The translations under genes were made by a program, and so were the position numbers. The notes under the pieces were generated by a model. It ran no database searches. It was not told the origin of the DNA and saw nothing but the letters and a program-made list of their open reading frames with translations. Below are positions 50,911 through 62,976 of a stretch of 64,000 bases of DNA, one piece after another; the stretch's first letter is position 1; the number at the start of each line of letters is the position of its first letter. Origin of the DNA: Acanthaster planci (lineage: Eukaryota > Echinodermata > Asteroidea > Valvatida > Acanthasteridae); NCBI RefSeq assembly GCF_001949145.1, contig NW_019091362.1:9041358-9105357 (forward strand), given 5' to 3'.

Positions 50911-51228
50911 CACAGGTTAACAAGTCGGTTACAGGTGACTGAAAGATTGACTTAAAATTAGGTCCAAATTGACCAAAAAAGCGTGTTCGTGTATTCTTAT
51001 TCAGAAGTTTCTGCAGATGGGTAATACGGCAGTAGGTCATAATGTTCATTGTCTTCATGTTCTTTAAAACAAATGCAGTTGGGCACATATGTGTTTTGAC
51101 AGTGTGGAGTATTTTTAGACACAATACCCTCCATTCCAATAATTTTCTCGATTTTATTTTGCTCACAGATTGGAGCCTAGCCCCTCATGTTTGCAAGCTC
51201 ACCCAGCACGTCAAGTCCTGACCTAGAA

Positions 51229-51315
51229 TTTGTCATGGAATTGATTGGGAATGGAAATGACTTTGTCATGGAATTGATTGGGAATGGAAAGGACCTCGTA
51301 ATGGAATTGATCTGG
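51229..51315. repeat. Tandem repeat, about 33-bp unit x 2.6
   Basis: A unit containing TTTGTCATGGAATTGATTGG is repeated with 33-base periodicity, the third copy being partial and diverged. It lies in the probable NDUFB2 3' UTR or intergenic DNA. Confidence 0.85.
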
Positions 51316-51382
51316 AAGTTATAGATGTTGAGATCCATAAAATACGCAGCATCCTGCAGTTGCCACTGGTTGTCTACAAATG

Positions 51383-51442
51383 TTAAACCCTAACACTCCT
51401 CAGTCCTCCAACAGGTGAAGGATTTAGGAGGGTTAGGGTTAA
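51383..51442. repeat. Short palindromic TTAACCCTAAC element, copy 1
   Basis: About 60 bp that begins TTAAACCCTAAC and ends GTTAGGGTTAA, with interior CTCCTCAGTCCTCCAACAGG followed by TGAAGG. The interior is the reverse complement of that in the copies at 53194-53245 and 55742-55800. Confidence 0.75.
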
Positions 51443-51534
51443 CCTCAGAATTCCTGAACCACCACATTGAGGCAAAACTCGAGCACAGACTGGCTGTAAA
51501 TCCCCCAAGGAAACAAGCTATCCGCTCTGAGCAG

Positions 51535-51540
51535 AATAAA
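51535..51540 (+). terminator. Possible poly(A) signal for NDUFB2
   Basis: AATAAA about 625 bases after the stop codon. It is a plausible end for a plus-strand transcript, but the distance is long for a small gene and no transcript evidence is available. Confidence 0.3.
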
Positions 51541-53193
51541 AGAGGGCATGCTTTTTTCGATACCGCATAGACGCGCCATGAGGCTTACAAGGCACATGTG
51601 CATTTGACGCGGAGCACACTGAGTATGCATAACTAATTTATTCTGGCATGTATGATCTTTGCGTACATGCAGAACGCGTGCAAGAACCCGCTTGTAACGA
51701 GCTGTCTTTCTTTTGCCGATTGGGGGTGCACTTCAGCTTGGGGTGAATTGCAATGGTCTCTTGGTGTTGTTTAGAAGTATGAAATAATGATTTCAGTTTC
51801 TGATAGGACTACAGACTTCATAGTGATTCTCAAAGTTTGCAAACATCCATGAATCAAAATAACTGGAAAAGCTTTCTGAATGGTTAAATGGCTCTGATGT
51901 TGTTTCCCAATCTCATGTAAATTCTTTGGCAAGGTTATGTGATGTTTGTTGATGGGAAGTAGATGTAGTTACAGGAAAGCATGCTGTGAGCATATTCTGT
52001 ACATAGATTTTATTGAATTAAAAGGGGTTTCAGAATGAAGACATTGGAATTCCTTGAGTTTATTTCTCATTGGTTGGCGCATACATTGCCATGTAGGTAT
52101 GGTACATGCAAAAGGATTTACTAACATTCTTTAACCTGTAGTCCGCATGATTTTTTTGGGTGAAGTTTCCTCTGTCCTCCAAAGTCACCTATTTGCAGGA
52201 ATACCCCACGGCAAACTCTTTAAACGGTTATAATGGAAGGGCTGTACCCATCTTTCGTCTTTGGAAATCCCACAAATCCCAAAGAATTTTGAAAATCTTG
52301 GTAAAAATAAAACTGCAGCATTTGTCTGAGGATTTTATCAGTTTATCCTCTTAAATTAACCTTTCCAGATAAATGTAAATACACATATAAATATGTTCAC
52401 TGTGAAAGGTATGGTCCTTAGTTGAGACCTGAAGGTTTAAGATTTTAACAAATGCTACTGTCATCAATCCTGGAAAAGTTAATGCAGCACTGACAGGCTG
52501 TTCTCTTGCTAAACATGTAAGTTTTTCCCGCTATGGAACCGTTCTGAGGACTAACAGTTTTAACCACTGCCTGCCAGGTGGAATTTGCATATGGGGGATA
52601 AGTTCCTGGGCGATTTTCAAGATTTTCCTTATTCAAAATTCTTCATAACTTCATTTACTGGATGTTTACACCTACACAAATGATTGTTCCCAAGGTACCT
52701 GGTACCGGGAACCCCAGAGGCAAGTGGTTAACAAATAGAACTGTCAATGATCACCTGTGGATATGTAACACCCGACTCTTTGAATAAATCAACAGATATG
52801 CATGTAATCCTCTTCACAAAGACCGCGTGGTGCCATGAATTATACCCCTTCATATTGTGATAGCGATTTTAATGTACCTAGCCTGTACGGCTATTAGATA
52901 ATGCCAACGATATTAATGCACAGAGCAGTCAAACTATTCTTGCTTTTGATGTAAAATTGTGTCCCTAATTTTACCCTTAAATGTATAAAGCACTGAAGTG
53001 AATATGTTACACAAACGATTATGTGTATGTGTTACAGTGCAAGAACCAAGTTATGCATGTACATGTATATGTAATCCATGCGTTTGCGCTATACATGTAC
53101 TTCTACTTCCTCGTTCAAACTGACATCACACTTTAGAGGTATACATGTACTTTTGACAACTTTACAAGGAGTTCCTTTGTACAGAGAAAACCA

Positions 53194-53245
53194 TTAACCC
53201 TAACAGTCCTCAATCCTTCACCTGTTGGAGGACTGTTACGGTTAA
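53194..53245. repeat. Short palindromic TTAACCCTAAC element, copy 2
   Basis: About 52 bp: TTAACCCTAACAGTCCTC, then AATCCTTCACCTGTTGG, then AGGACTGTTACGGTTAA. The ends are inverted repeats with one mismatch. It lies about 200 bp past the PRDM4 stop codon and may be in its 3' UTR. Confidence 0.75.
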
Positions 53246-53439
53246 GGGAGAGCTTTTTTACATAAGCAATTTCCAAAACTTCTTTTGCACGATCTTTGAC
53301 TCTATAAACACACAAATCAGAGCAAACATGTTGGCATGAATGGAGCACTGGGCACTGCTTTCATAGTAACTCCAAGCCATCAGGTCCAAGTAGTCTTCTG
53401 CAGTCGACTAAACACCTATGTGTGTTACGCGTAATTACA

Positions 53440-56400
53440 CTATTCTTCAACATGATCGTTGACTGTTCCTGCCCTTTCTTCATCGTCGCACTGGTCGTTG
53501 GCCTCCATATCACTCGTCAGCTCTCGCCTTATCTGCATCGACACTGAACTTGTTGCCAGGGATGATGAAGTGGTTGCATAGAGGGAACTTGCCATTTGCA
53601 GGGCTGAGTCAGTTTCCGCTGTTTGTGGTACAGATGATGATGTCTGTGGGGCTGCTGTTGCTGACAGTGACTGCCCAATCCTTCCTGGCAACATCCCAAC
53701 TGGGTCTGATGTGCTTGGCTCCACTGCCCTGGGGGTATTGTCGAGAGCACTTATCCCAGCAGATGTGGGCCAGCTGGCATTCTGGAGGCTACCGCCCTCC
53801 ATCAGCTCTGAGAAGGAGGTAGAAGGACTCCCCCTGGCATCTCCGCAGTCTTCAAGAATATTTGATTCAAGGGTATGACTGGAGTTGAAGAGGGAGGTTT
53901 CCAGGCTGTTACCAGGCTGGGGATTTGAGTCATTGCTGGTCCCCCTTTGAAATCTTTGGTCTGTTGGGTTCGTTTCTCCACTGGGTGCTGGTGTTCCGAC
54001 GATGTTGAAATTGAAGATGCCACGCTTTCTGCCCCTCGTCTGTTGGCCACTGCCGGAGAGCCCACGTTTATCTGGAGAATTGTCCTCTTCGGGGGAGTAT
54101 CTCTTGGGTTTTTTCCTCAGTCGGACAGGTCTCCCGTCATGGCGGGTGCCATCACTCACAGAACAACCCCTCAAACTGGCAGCTCTCCTCGACTTGTTCC
54201 GTCTATGATCATATTTCTGCTGTTCAGGCAACTGATCTAACTCAGCAGAGGACACTCCAGCCTCAATATTTGACAAGCTCAAGACACCACCACCGTCAAA
54301 ATAATCCAAACTAGGCCCATCACCAAAAGCCCCCCTCTGCATCCTGACACTTTCCCCAGGTAAGCCCCTTGTGCCATCTTGGGGCAGTTCCTCTCGGTCA
54401 GCTCTCCCTGGATGACCCTCTCTTGGGCCCATCAGGGCATGCTCCGTGTTCCTCCCCTTGTAGGGCCGGGTATCGGTGCTGCTGGTGACAGTGCAGGTCT
54501 CCACTGGGTCTGGCGTTGATTCCTCTGAGGTGTGCCTCGGATGCCTTGCAGGTCGCCCTCTCCGCCTTCTGGCTTTCTTCTCCCCGTCTTTACCCTCTTC
54601 TCGCCTCTCGTCTCTCTTCTTACCTCGCTCCTCCGGCAGTCCCCTGCACTTCTGGTGGTGCCGCTTGGCATGGTAGCGGGTGTAGAAAGCCTTGCTGCAG
54701 GACGCACACTTAAAGTTGCGTTGTGAGGAGTGGGTCTTGATGTGCTTCTGAAGAATCCGGTAGGTCTTGAACTTGCGATCGCATTTCTCACACCGCAACT
54801 GCATGTGTGGTACAGAGGGGGAAAAACAAAGCAAAATAAATGTATATAAATGACGTATGTCTGAGTAGTTCAGCTGCGGAGGTCCTTGGTCAGTGAACAA
54901 TATCACCAAAAAAAAGGGCCACAAAAGAATCTAGGATATGTTTCAGAACTGCCGAGTTCCATTCCAGAAGTCAGTCTCCATACTTCACAATACCTTACAG
55001 CCGATTCATGCTTCAGGTGAATGCGATGTCATCATACATCTAAGCAAAATAAGCACAAAAAGTGCAAACTTCCGTTGTTAGGTATGGTGATCACACGGTG
55101 CTGGCCCAATCACAGAAAGGTAGGTCAGTGGCAGTGTTGGAGTCGAGACCATCACAAGACCAGACACAAGACTATGCACAAGACCAGACACAAGACTAGA
55201 CACAAGACCTGTCACAAGCAACAGTGTGAACAATGACAAAGGAATGCTTTTGTTGCAGTTCATTTAAATAGCTTGTGGCTTGAATTCATACTAGAGGTCT
55301 TGTGTTGGTCTTGTGTGGTCTTGTGAAGGTCTTAAGTGGTCTCGACTACAACACTGGTCAGTGGCCAAGTCAAAGCTCAATCACTTGAACTCTGTAGCGA
55401 TGTCATCAGGGTCCTTTGGTGACTGGTCACTTGTGCTTCAGCAACAACTATAAAATGTGTGCGGGACGGCTGCACGTCAAGTTTTCAGTTATGTGACTGA
55501 CTCTAAACTGGCCGTACCTCTTTGCCGGTGTCATGGGAGTGCCTGTGCTGGGTGAGCGTCGAGTGGGTGGAAAACGTCAGCTCACAGTAGGGGCATTTCA
55601 AGCGTTTCTCTCCAGTGTGGGTTGTCATGTGGGAGATTAGATGGATCTTCTGGCGGAAGGCCTTCTGACAAATGTCACAAATGAACCTCTTCTCTTCTGC
55701 AGTCAGAAAGAAAACAAAAATTCATTTGTCTTCAACAATCTTTAACCCTAACCCTCCTCAATCCTTCACCCGTTGGAGGACTTAGAAGTGTTAGGGTTAA
55801 TGTATTCTCTTCCCCTGTATTTTGAATGGTCTATACAAATTTTACACAACTTTTTACTGACTGTAATTGAGAGATAAGACACCAGCCACCATGATGTTTA
55901 GGGCCTGCTGCCCAGGCAAGGCAAGGCATCTTGCACAAACGGTAGTACACCTCTACAATGGTTTGAAAACAGGTAGGTTTGTTATCTTTTTTTTCAGAAA
56001 TGATTCTCATCCCAATGTACCATGCAAAAAGGTTGTTACAATTGTGCTTAGAAAAAATTCTGAGGAAAGGGTGGAGGGGGGTACAGATTATTTTACCAAA
56101 GTACAGGAAAGATTTTTAAGTGTTGACCTTAATTGTACGTGGGTGGTTCTGTACCCTCACAGCTATCCCACGACTCCCTCTCCGCTGCCCATGCCCTGTC
56201 CCAATCGACTGCACATTTAAGGTTCTTTAAGTTCTCTCCCCAAAATTGGCTTCACTTTTTATATACAGGGCTAGCTACCTCGGGCCAATGGAATGGCACA
56301 TCCACTAAAAAAAGGCCGGAATTCCTCCTGGAATTTGGCTAAAATTACCTATGACTACCAAAACTGACAGTTGATCATGATTTCCGATGCTTGGGAAATA

Positions 56401-59400
56401 CTTGATGTTAAACAGATCCAAAAAGGAGGTGTTGGCTAGTGTGGTTAGTTTGTGTGCTGATAATTTGAAGGTGTGTACTATGTGACTCACCGGTATGGAT
56501 CCGGGAGTGGATGCGCAGGTTACTGGGGTCAGAGAACTGCTTGCCACAGTGGCTGCACTTGTAGGGCTTGAGACCCATGTGGGTCAGCATGTGCAGCTGC
56601 AGCTTAGTGCTGGAGACGAAGGCCCGCGGGCAGAGAGAGCACTTGTAGCGCCGGGAGGCCATGTCTGGGTGCTTGAAGCCAAGGTGCTGTGACAGCTGTC
56701 GGCGCTGCAGGAACTGCATAGGGCACTGGGTGCAGTGGAAGGAAGAGCCTGGCTTGTCAGGAACCCCTGGGATCATTCAAACACACACAAAAAATGGGTC
56801 AACGCACACAACTCATGCACATTTTTCCCTTTACATCTGCTCCATATACAGACAAGACTTCCCTCTGGTAGGAGCTCACCGAGTGTACCCTAAGGCTCAT
56901 GCACGTTTGGTGCAGGTGGCACTGAGCATGTGAAATCATTTTCTGTTGCAATGAGTGGGTTTTTGCCAGCGGAACGCTTTTCAAAGTGGGGAAGCCAGTT
57001 GTTGACCATCAGGTATCAGCCATTAAGAGGCCGATCCATTAAGCCCCATCCCATTATAAGCCCTGCAAAAAGTGGGGGGGGGGGCATGCCCCTCCAGTCG
57101 AAAAAGTGAGGTCCTGGCCTCCCTGTTGTGGAGGGGAGAGGCTTTTGCACATGCATCATATCTGTCTTGAGCAGATGTACCCCCTCATTGGTTGAAAAAG
57201 AGCCATGTTGGTCAGGAGTGTTAATTTTTGTTAGTAGCGACGCGAACACAACGTACACATTTCACAGTCGAAGTGCAGTTCCTATCAAACGAGCCTCCAT
57301 AGCTAGGAAAGGTGTGCCCTCTCTTGGTCTTGCTTGGGGTTTATATCTAATTAGAACAGTCCCAACCTACTTTTCTCTCTTCTTTGCTGACGAGGGGGTG
57401 CAGATTCCACTGAAGTGTATACTCACCGAACCAACGGGCATAGTCTTGGCTGTACCACGCCCTCAACTCTTCCCCCATTGTGATTTGTTTGTTGGTGGTG
57501 AAGTAAATGTTTCCTCCACTCTGGTGGACCACAACGTTCTGTTCTTGTGTTCGGCTGGCGAGCCTGACATATCTCATCCAGTTGGACTGGTTCTCATCAG
57601 AAACATCTATAAAATGGCTAACAATGCCATTGCGGAAGATCTAATGCAAAACAGACAGTACCTTCAAGCAATGACATTTTGTATGATGTAGGTATCAAAC
57701 AATGTCATTTTGTATGATTTAGGCNNNNNNNNNNNNNNNNNNNNNNNNNNNNNNNNNNNNNNNNNNNNNNNNNNNNNNNNNNNNNNNNNNNNNNNNNNNN
57801 NNNNNNNNNNNNNNNNNNNNNNNNNNNNNNNNNNNNNNNNNNNNNNNNNNNNNNNNNNNNNNNNNNNNNNNNNNNNNNNNNNNNNNNNNNNNNNNNNNNN
57901 NNNNNNNNNNNNNNNNNNNNNNNNNNNNNNNNNNNNNNNNNNNNNNNNNNNNNNNNNNNNNNNNNNNNNNNNNNNNNNNNNNNNNNNNNNNNNNNNNNNN
58001 NNNNNNNNNNNNNNNNNNNNNNNNNNNNNNNNNNNNNNNNNNNNNNNNNNNNNNNNNNNNNNNNNNNNNNNNNNNNNNNNNNNNNNNNNNNNNNNNNNNN
58101 NNNNNNNNNNNNNATCAAACAATGACATTTTGTAGGACGTAGGTATCAAACAATGACATTTTGTAGGACGTAGGTATCAAACTATGATATTTTATATGAC
58201 GTAGGTATCAAATGATGACATTTTGTATGATGTAAGTATCAAACAATGATATTTTGAAACCGATATCCTGACATATTTCTTTCGTTACTTTTTTGCAGTT
58301 CATCAATTGTTCCCTTTCATGAGGTACTTGATTTTTATGACCACGGTGGGTAACTAGAAACTAGACACTCTGAAAAAACTCAGAACTTCAAGGGCCCATG
58401 TAATGTAATTTTTTTCCTTTCAAAGATCTCACTTTCCAAATCCTGTTTGAATCTGCTTCCAGAATATCATCGCTCTTGTTGATGACTTTACCAACGAGAG
58501 GGCCAAACTGGCAGCGTTGTTGGATGTTCTCCACGGCAATGACACCTGTATTGTAAAGTAAAATATGTATGTATGCATTTCAACCAGGAAGAAGGGTCTG
58601 CATTTATACCAGAGGCATTCAATAATCTTTTCATAGGCAACAAATCAGACAAATTCATTAGTTTAAACAGCATTGAATGATTGTTGTGTCGAAAGCTTAA
58701 TTTCTGAATTAAACAATTTCTGACAAATTTTATCATGTTAATTAATGATATGGCCTATAATTTTTAGAAAAATAGGTCTGTGGCTGCCTATTTCCATCCT
58801 GATATTATTTTAATGATAGCACATTTGAATCACGAAAACAGACAGGCTTGTTTTTGCACACAGAAAGCCATCAATAGATAAATTGCTGTGCTTATTTCAA
58901 CAGAAGTTGAAAGTGTAAACCAGTCAAAATTTGACCCAGTCAAGTGAAGTCTTAGCTATTGTTTTTTTTCTTCCAGGTCAAGTTGGGTCACAGGTTATTT
59001 TGTTTCTATAAAGTCAAGTCTCAAGTCAAACAAGTTAGGAAACCCTTGAGTCCAAGTTGGCAATTTAGGTCAACAACCCTGCAGAGCAGTAGTTAGCATT
59101 TCCTACCACATCGGATGTTTTTGCGATTGGTCAACGACTCGGATAACTTCAGCATGTTGGGCAGTGTCAGCTTGGCCCGGCAGGGTATCTCGGCATCGGG
59201 AATGAACGTAGGTGGTCCGTGAGTGGTGCAGGTGGTGGGATTGTAGTGGTTGCATTCAATACACCCTGGTGTAGAAAACAAAAATGGTTATGATGATCAA
59301 CAATTCTGATGTTTGAAATCACGCGACAAGAGAGCTGAGAGACTTACAGATCTAGAGGCTAGCAAGAGATACAACAGCACTTCCACATACAGTACTGTAT

Positions 59401-62400
59401 TTCAGTGACAAGCTAACCAACTACATATGTCTTCAACCTTCCAATTTTAATATGATTTTTTAAACACCCCAGAACCACCACACACGATCTTCAACCATCT
59501 TCAATGCTCTAAAATCCTCTAGGCGGTTTTAGAGTAGTTTTGTGGATTGAGGCAGTGGTCACAACTCTAGGGAACCAATTCAAGAAATATTGGAGGATTT
59601 TGGAGAATTGACGCTGTATCCAATTTTTCTATGGAGGCAGTTGGAGGATTTCAAAGGACTGAGGATTCATCCAAGCCAAAAAGGGTTAAGGTTAAGTACA
59701 TTCCAATTACTTACATATGTTTGATGCTTCCTCTTCCAATGGCAGGGTGAGATTTTCAATGGACTCAGTTGCCCCCAGATCCAAAGTTGCCATGTCGTCA
59801 GCATTCATGCTTGAGACCAGTCCGTCTGGTGATATGGACAACATGCCAAGGCCCATCTCAACCTGCTTGGGCGCCTTGCTCTTGGAGATCGGTGCGATGG
59901 AGGGCCCATCTAGGGCTTGGGCCGTCAAGGATGTGGTCAGGCTTGAGGTTAAGTCTGAGGTGAGCTGCGAGCCGTGCTCCAGTGACTGGAGATTCCAATA
60001 GGGTTTGCCCTGCATCTCCTGGCCCATCATGACAACTGGAGCTTGGGCTGGCGTGGGAGTTGGCATGGTAATTTGTGATGCAGTGGTCAGGGCTTGCATC
60101 GTGGTATTGGCAACAAAGGATGGCGCATTGACGGAGTTCGGTGGGAACGACTGCAGGACAGAATGAGGAATTTGAATGTGCTGAGAGGCCGAGTTGCTCG
60201 GAAGGGATGAGCCACCTTGGGACGAACAATCAGAAAGACGGGTAGCTATTTGGGAGACAGGAACGGCCTGGGCGACAGCAAGCTGAGACAGGGGAACTGA
60301 CATTGGTGACTGGACTGCGCTCCTCGTAACCTGACCAGTCACCTGCGAGGCAGACACCACACCTTGGACACTGCTGTTAAACTGCGGAGCAGGGAGCACA
60401 TTACCAGAGGAGATGGACCCTCGATCTTGTCCCTGCTCCAGGGCCATCTGGATGGGCCCCGTGATTTGGGAGACCGGGATTGGCTGGCCCGTCATCAGCT
60501 GAGACAAGGGGATGGTTCTGGCCTGCTTCTGGCCATTGCCAGGGTCCTTGTTATCTTGGTTACCCTGGGACGGGAGATGGATGGCAATGCTCATGTTGAT
60601 CATGGGGTTTGAGTTTGCTTGCTGGTGGTTTGAAAGACCACTGTCAAGAACAACAAATAGTTTGATCACAACTTTAGGATAGCCATGCTAACACACAAAG
60701 GTTTTTCTTGTAAGGTCATGCAAATAAGAACTTTTGTACATGAAGGTGCAACACATTAACAAGCAATATGATGGAAGGAAGACACACTGTAAGTAGCGAT
60801 TCTAATGACCTATGTGGTCCTTCCAACACCCAATATTGAATGCCCAGCTTGAAAAAAAAGTTATGGCTTGAATTTTATACTGGATTTTGTCCTTCAAAAG
60901 CACTGTGCACTCAATACTGTCAGGGAGAAATGTGAAAAATTGAACAGGTTGCTGGGAAATACAAACAATACGCTCCTGTTCACTTAATATGCAGATGTTT
61001 CCCATGACCTGCATTCATTAACTCTGTCCATCCTCCCAAATCCTTCAAGTCTTTTTGGAGGTTTTCGGAGGATTGAAGATGCCTCAGAGGTTTGTGTATA
61101 AAACCTGATTAATTCAGACGTGAAAACCATCTCGTCACTCTGCTTCTTGAATGTGCAGAGGTCAAGTAGCTTGTTATAACAAATTCCATTAGCAACTAGA
61201 ACTGCAAGAACAAGCAACAATCCCTCAGGATGTGCAACAGTTGAAGAACTCACCCACTGCCATTGTTGATGGGCACCAACTGCAATATGTTGTTGTTACT
61301 GTTGGTGCTGTTACTCCCCCTGGGCATTTCAGGCTGGATGTTGAATAGCATCTGTTCCCCTCCCTGCTTTGCCATAAAAGTATTGGCGAGCCCTGTCCCC
61401 GCTCCTCCATCTCTTGCCAACACCAAGGGTGAGCCCAGCAAGGAGCTCTGGGAGATGCTCTGGGTCGTGACAGCAGGCACCATACTGGTGAGGATGGAAG
61501 GGATCATCATCTGCGTGCCCACCACTTGATTTGAGGGTGTGTTCTGGGTCAAGGCGGGGGCTCCGTTGACGTTGGCAGTGGGAGCACCCAACATCTGAAC
61601 AGCATTCATCAGGGCGACGTTCTGAATTGAGGAGGCTGGCTGTCTGCTGGTCGAGGCAGCCTGGCCCATCATTTGGGTTGTCAGCGCAGTGCTCTGGGGT
61701 GTGGTGGGGGGTCCACTGGCTGACTGCACCATTCTGTTCTCTTGCTGAGAGTTACCACTTTGAAAACCACCTCAACCAAGAATTCACAAGAAAAAAAAAC
61801 CTGACAATCCACAATCATGACTACAAATCAAAAACTGGCAAACCTACATGTACATTCTATTATGGAGCTGGTTGTACAGACTTTAAAGTAGCCATCCATT
61901 TTTTCGTCCTTTTCACAATAGTACAAAATGTGTGCTTGAAGAGAATGGGTTCGCAGCCTGTGTATACTTTCACAAACTTGGAGAAAGGTTGGTTGGCCAA
62001 CATTCTTTTCTTACATACTCTATTTGGAAGGGGAGAGTCAATGAAAAAAGTACATTTTGTATGCTCAAGAAAAGGATGACAAAAGTGGATGACACCTGAA
62101 TGGGTGAAAGGCTTACTGTCTTAACATTTGGTGACCTTCTTTCCCTTGGGTTGAGGTACATTTCACTTCTGAATTGGTTGATAACTTGTCGCTCAATGTC
62201 CTTCGATCCTTCCATGTACAACAGGGGTAACTTCAGCTCTACAAACAGCCTACCTGAATTTTGCAGCAGTGCGCTGTCAACTGTGGACACCTCAACTGCC
62301 GACACGGCAGGGGGAAGCGCCAGTTGACTCAACAGCTGCCTGTCTACTTGGACCATGACCGCATTAGGGACCGACACAGGATTGCTGGCTGGCATCTGCA

Positions 62401-62976
62401 GGTTCATGGCACTCTGTAACAAAGCAGCAACAACAAAAAAGGATAAAGCAGCCTAGGCAATGAACCCATGCCAATGTGTCTAAAATTGAAGACAAAATTT
62501 CCGCTGCTGTGTGCCTGTTACACTGTCCTAGAAACACCAACATGTTCTGTCAGTTTAAATTGAGTTTGGTATTTATATCATGTTTAAAGTCTTTAGGTAC
62601 AATATGACTTCCTAACACTGCTAACTCATTCAGTGTCTGACACAGATCTAGTTTATCAACCAAGCCATATTAAGGCAAGACTAAAGAGAAGGTTTCAACC
62701 AAAATTCTCATTTGCTGGACTACAATTTGTTTTTTGTGAGATGGGGGGGGGGAAAGAAGAATTGGATTAATAAGAAAGGCAGAATCTACTTGTACATCAT
62801 CCTTTATTACTGATTTCAATCCTGTATGCATCAGTACGACATCAATAATTGATAATTACCTGTACTTGTGATGTGGATCCAGCATTGTGAGACTGTCCTG
62901 GGGTGCCATTCACCACAGCACTGACAGCATTGCTCAGCTGGTCAACGTTAATAGCTGCCAGCGAATCGCTCATCAT
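53440..62976 (-). CDS. PRDM4: PR domain zinc finger protein 4 with extended C-terminus
   Basis: Ten exons on the minus strand: 62860-62976, 62254-62413, 61254-61770, 59715-60640, 59107-59265, 58433-58545, 57427-57640, 56491-56766, 55518-55696 and 53440-54798 (stop TAG 53440-53442). Phases agree throughout and give 1339 residues, versus about 800 in mammals. Order: Gln/Ser/Thr/Pro-rich N-terminus with two copies of a PLSQL...PVSQI motif; a zinc-knuckle WCIECNHYNPTTCTTH (about 574); a PR/SET domain (about 590-735, including FGPLVG, NWMRYVR, EELRAWYSQDYA); then seven C2H2-type fingers (about 745-940), the last CASCSKAFYTRYHAKRHHQKC being C2HC. WC-x2-C before the PR domain and the finger order identify PRDM4. 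The 400-residue tail is disordered and basic, with RRGRPARHPR and TRGRKRG AT-hook-like motifs. By family knowledge it is a nuclear transcription regulator; mammalian PRDM4 recruits PRMT5. The start of exon 3 (61770) is the least certain boundary. The intron between exons 6 and 7 contains a minisatellite and gap. Confidence 0.93.
55132..55356. mobile_element. Foldback (MITE-like) element, GTCGAG family copy 2
   Basis: A 225-bp element in PRDM4 intron 9. It starts CAGTGTTGGAGTCGAGACC and ends GGTCTCGACTACAACACTG, a clear terminal inverted repeat. Multiple CACAAGACC (left) and GGTCTTGTG (right) words extend the arms. The core AATGCTTTTGTTGCAGTTCA matches the element at 8437-8628. Confidence 0.8.
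55742..55800. repeat. Short palindromic TTAACCCTAAC element, copy 3
   Basis: About 59 bp in PRDM4 intron 8: TTAACCCTAACCCTCCTC, AATCCTTCACCCGTTGGAGG, ACTTAGAAGTGTTAGGGTTAA. It has the same orientation and interior as the copy at 53194-53245. Confidence 0.8.
57665..58260. repeat. 31-bp minisatellite in PRDM4 intron 6, broken by a gap
   Basis: The unit AGGTATCAAACAATGACATT plus TTGTATGACGT (31 bases) is seen at 57690-57720, 58141-58171, 58172-58202 and 58203-58233, with partial copies at both ends. The 389-base N run 57725-58113 lies inside the array, so the true copy number is unknown. Confidence 0.9.
61888..62096. mobile_element. Foldback element with GTCATCCATTTTTGTC termini, short copy
   Basis: About 209 bp in PRDM4 intron 2. 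The left arm GCCATCCATTTTTTCGTCCT is mirrored by AGGATGACAAAAGTGGATGACAC; inner words TACAAAATGTGTGC and ATTTTGTATGC continue the match. It shares its termini with the longer element at 46073-47022. Confidence 0.7.

Larger units (their letters stand above)
50911..53439. other. Intergenic region between convergent NDUFB2 and PRDM4
   Basis: Contains the 3' UTRs of both genes, the 33-bp tandem repeat, two copies of the TTAACCCTAAC palindromic element and a TACATG run (about 53055-53100). No additional gene was found. Confidence 0.5.

Noticed and set aside
57664-58149. Frames across the third N gap with repeated SYKM(S/T)LFD words
   Set aside because: Translation of the 31-bp minisatellite and N run.
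58299-58350. Possible extra PR-domain exon between PRDM4 exons 6 and 7
   Set aside because: No frame gives the expected PR-domain sequence, and exon 7 at 57427-57640 continues directly in phase from exon 6.
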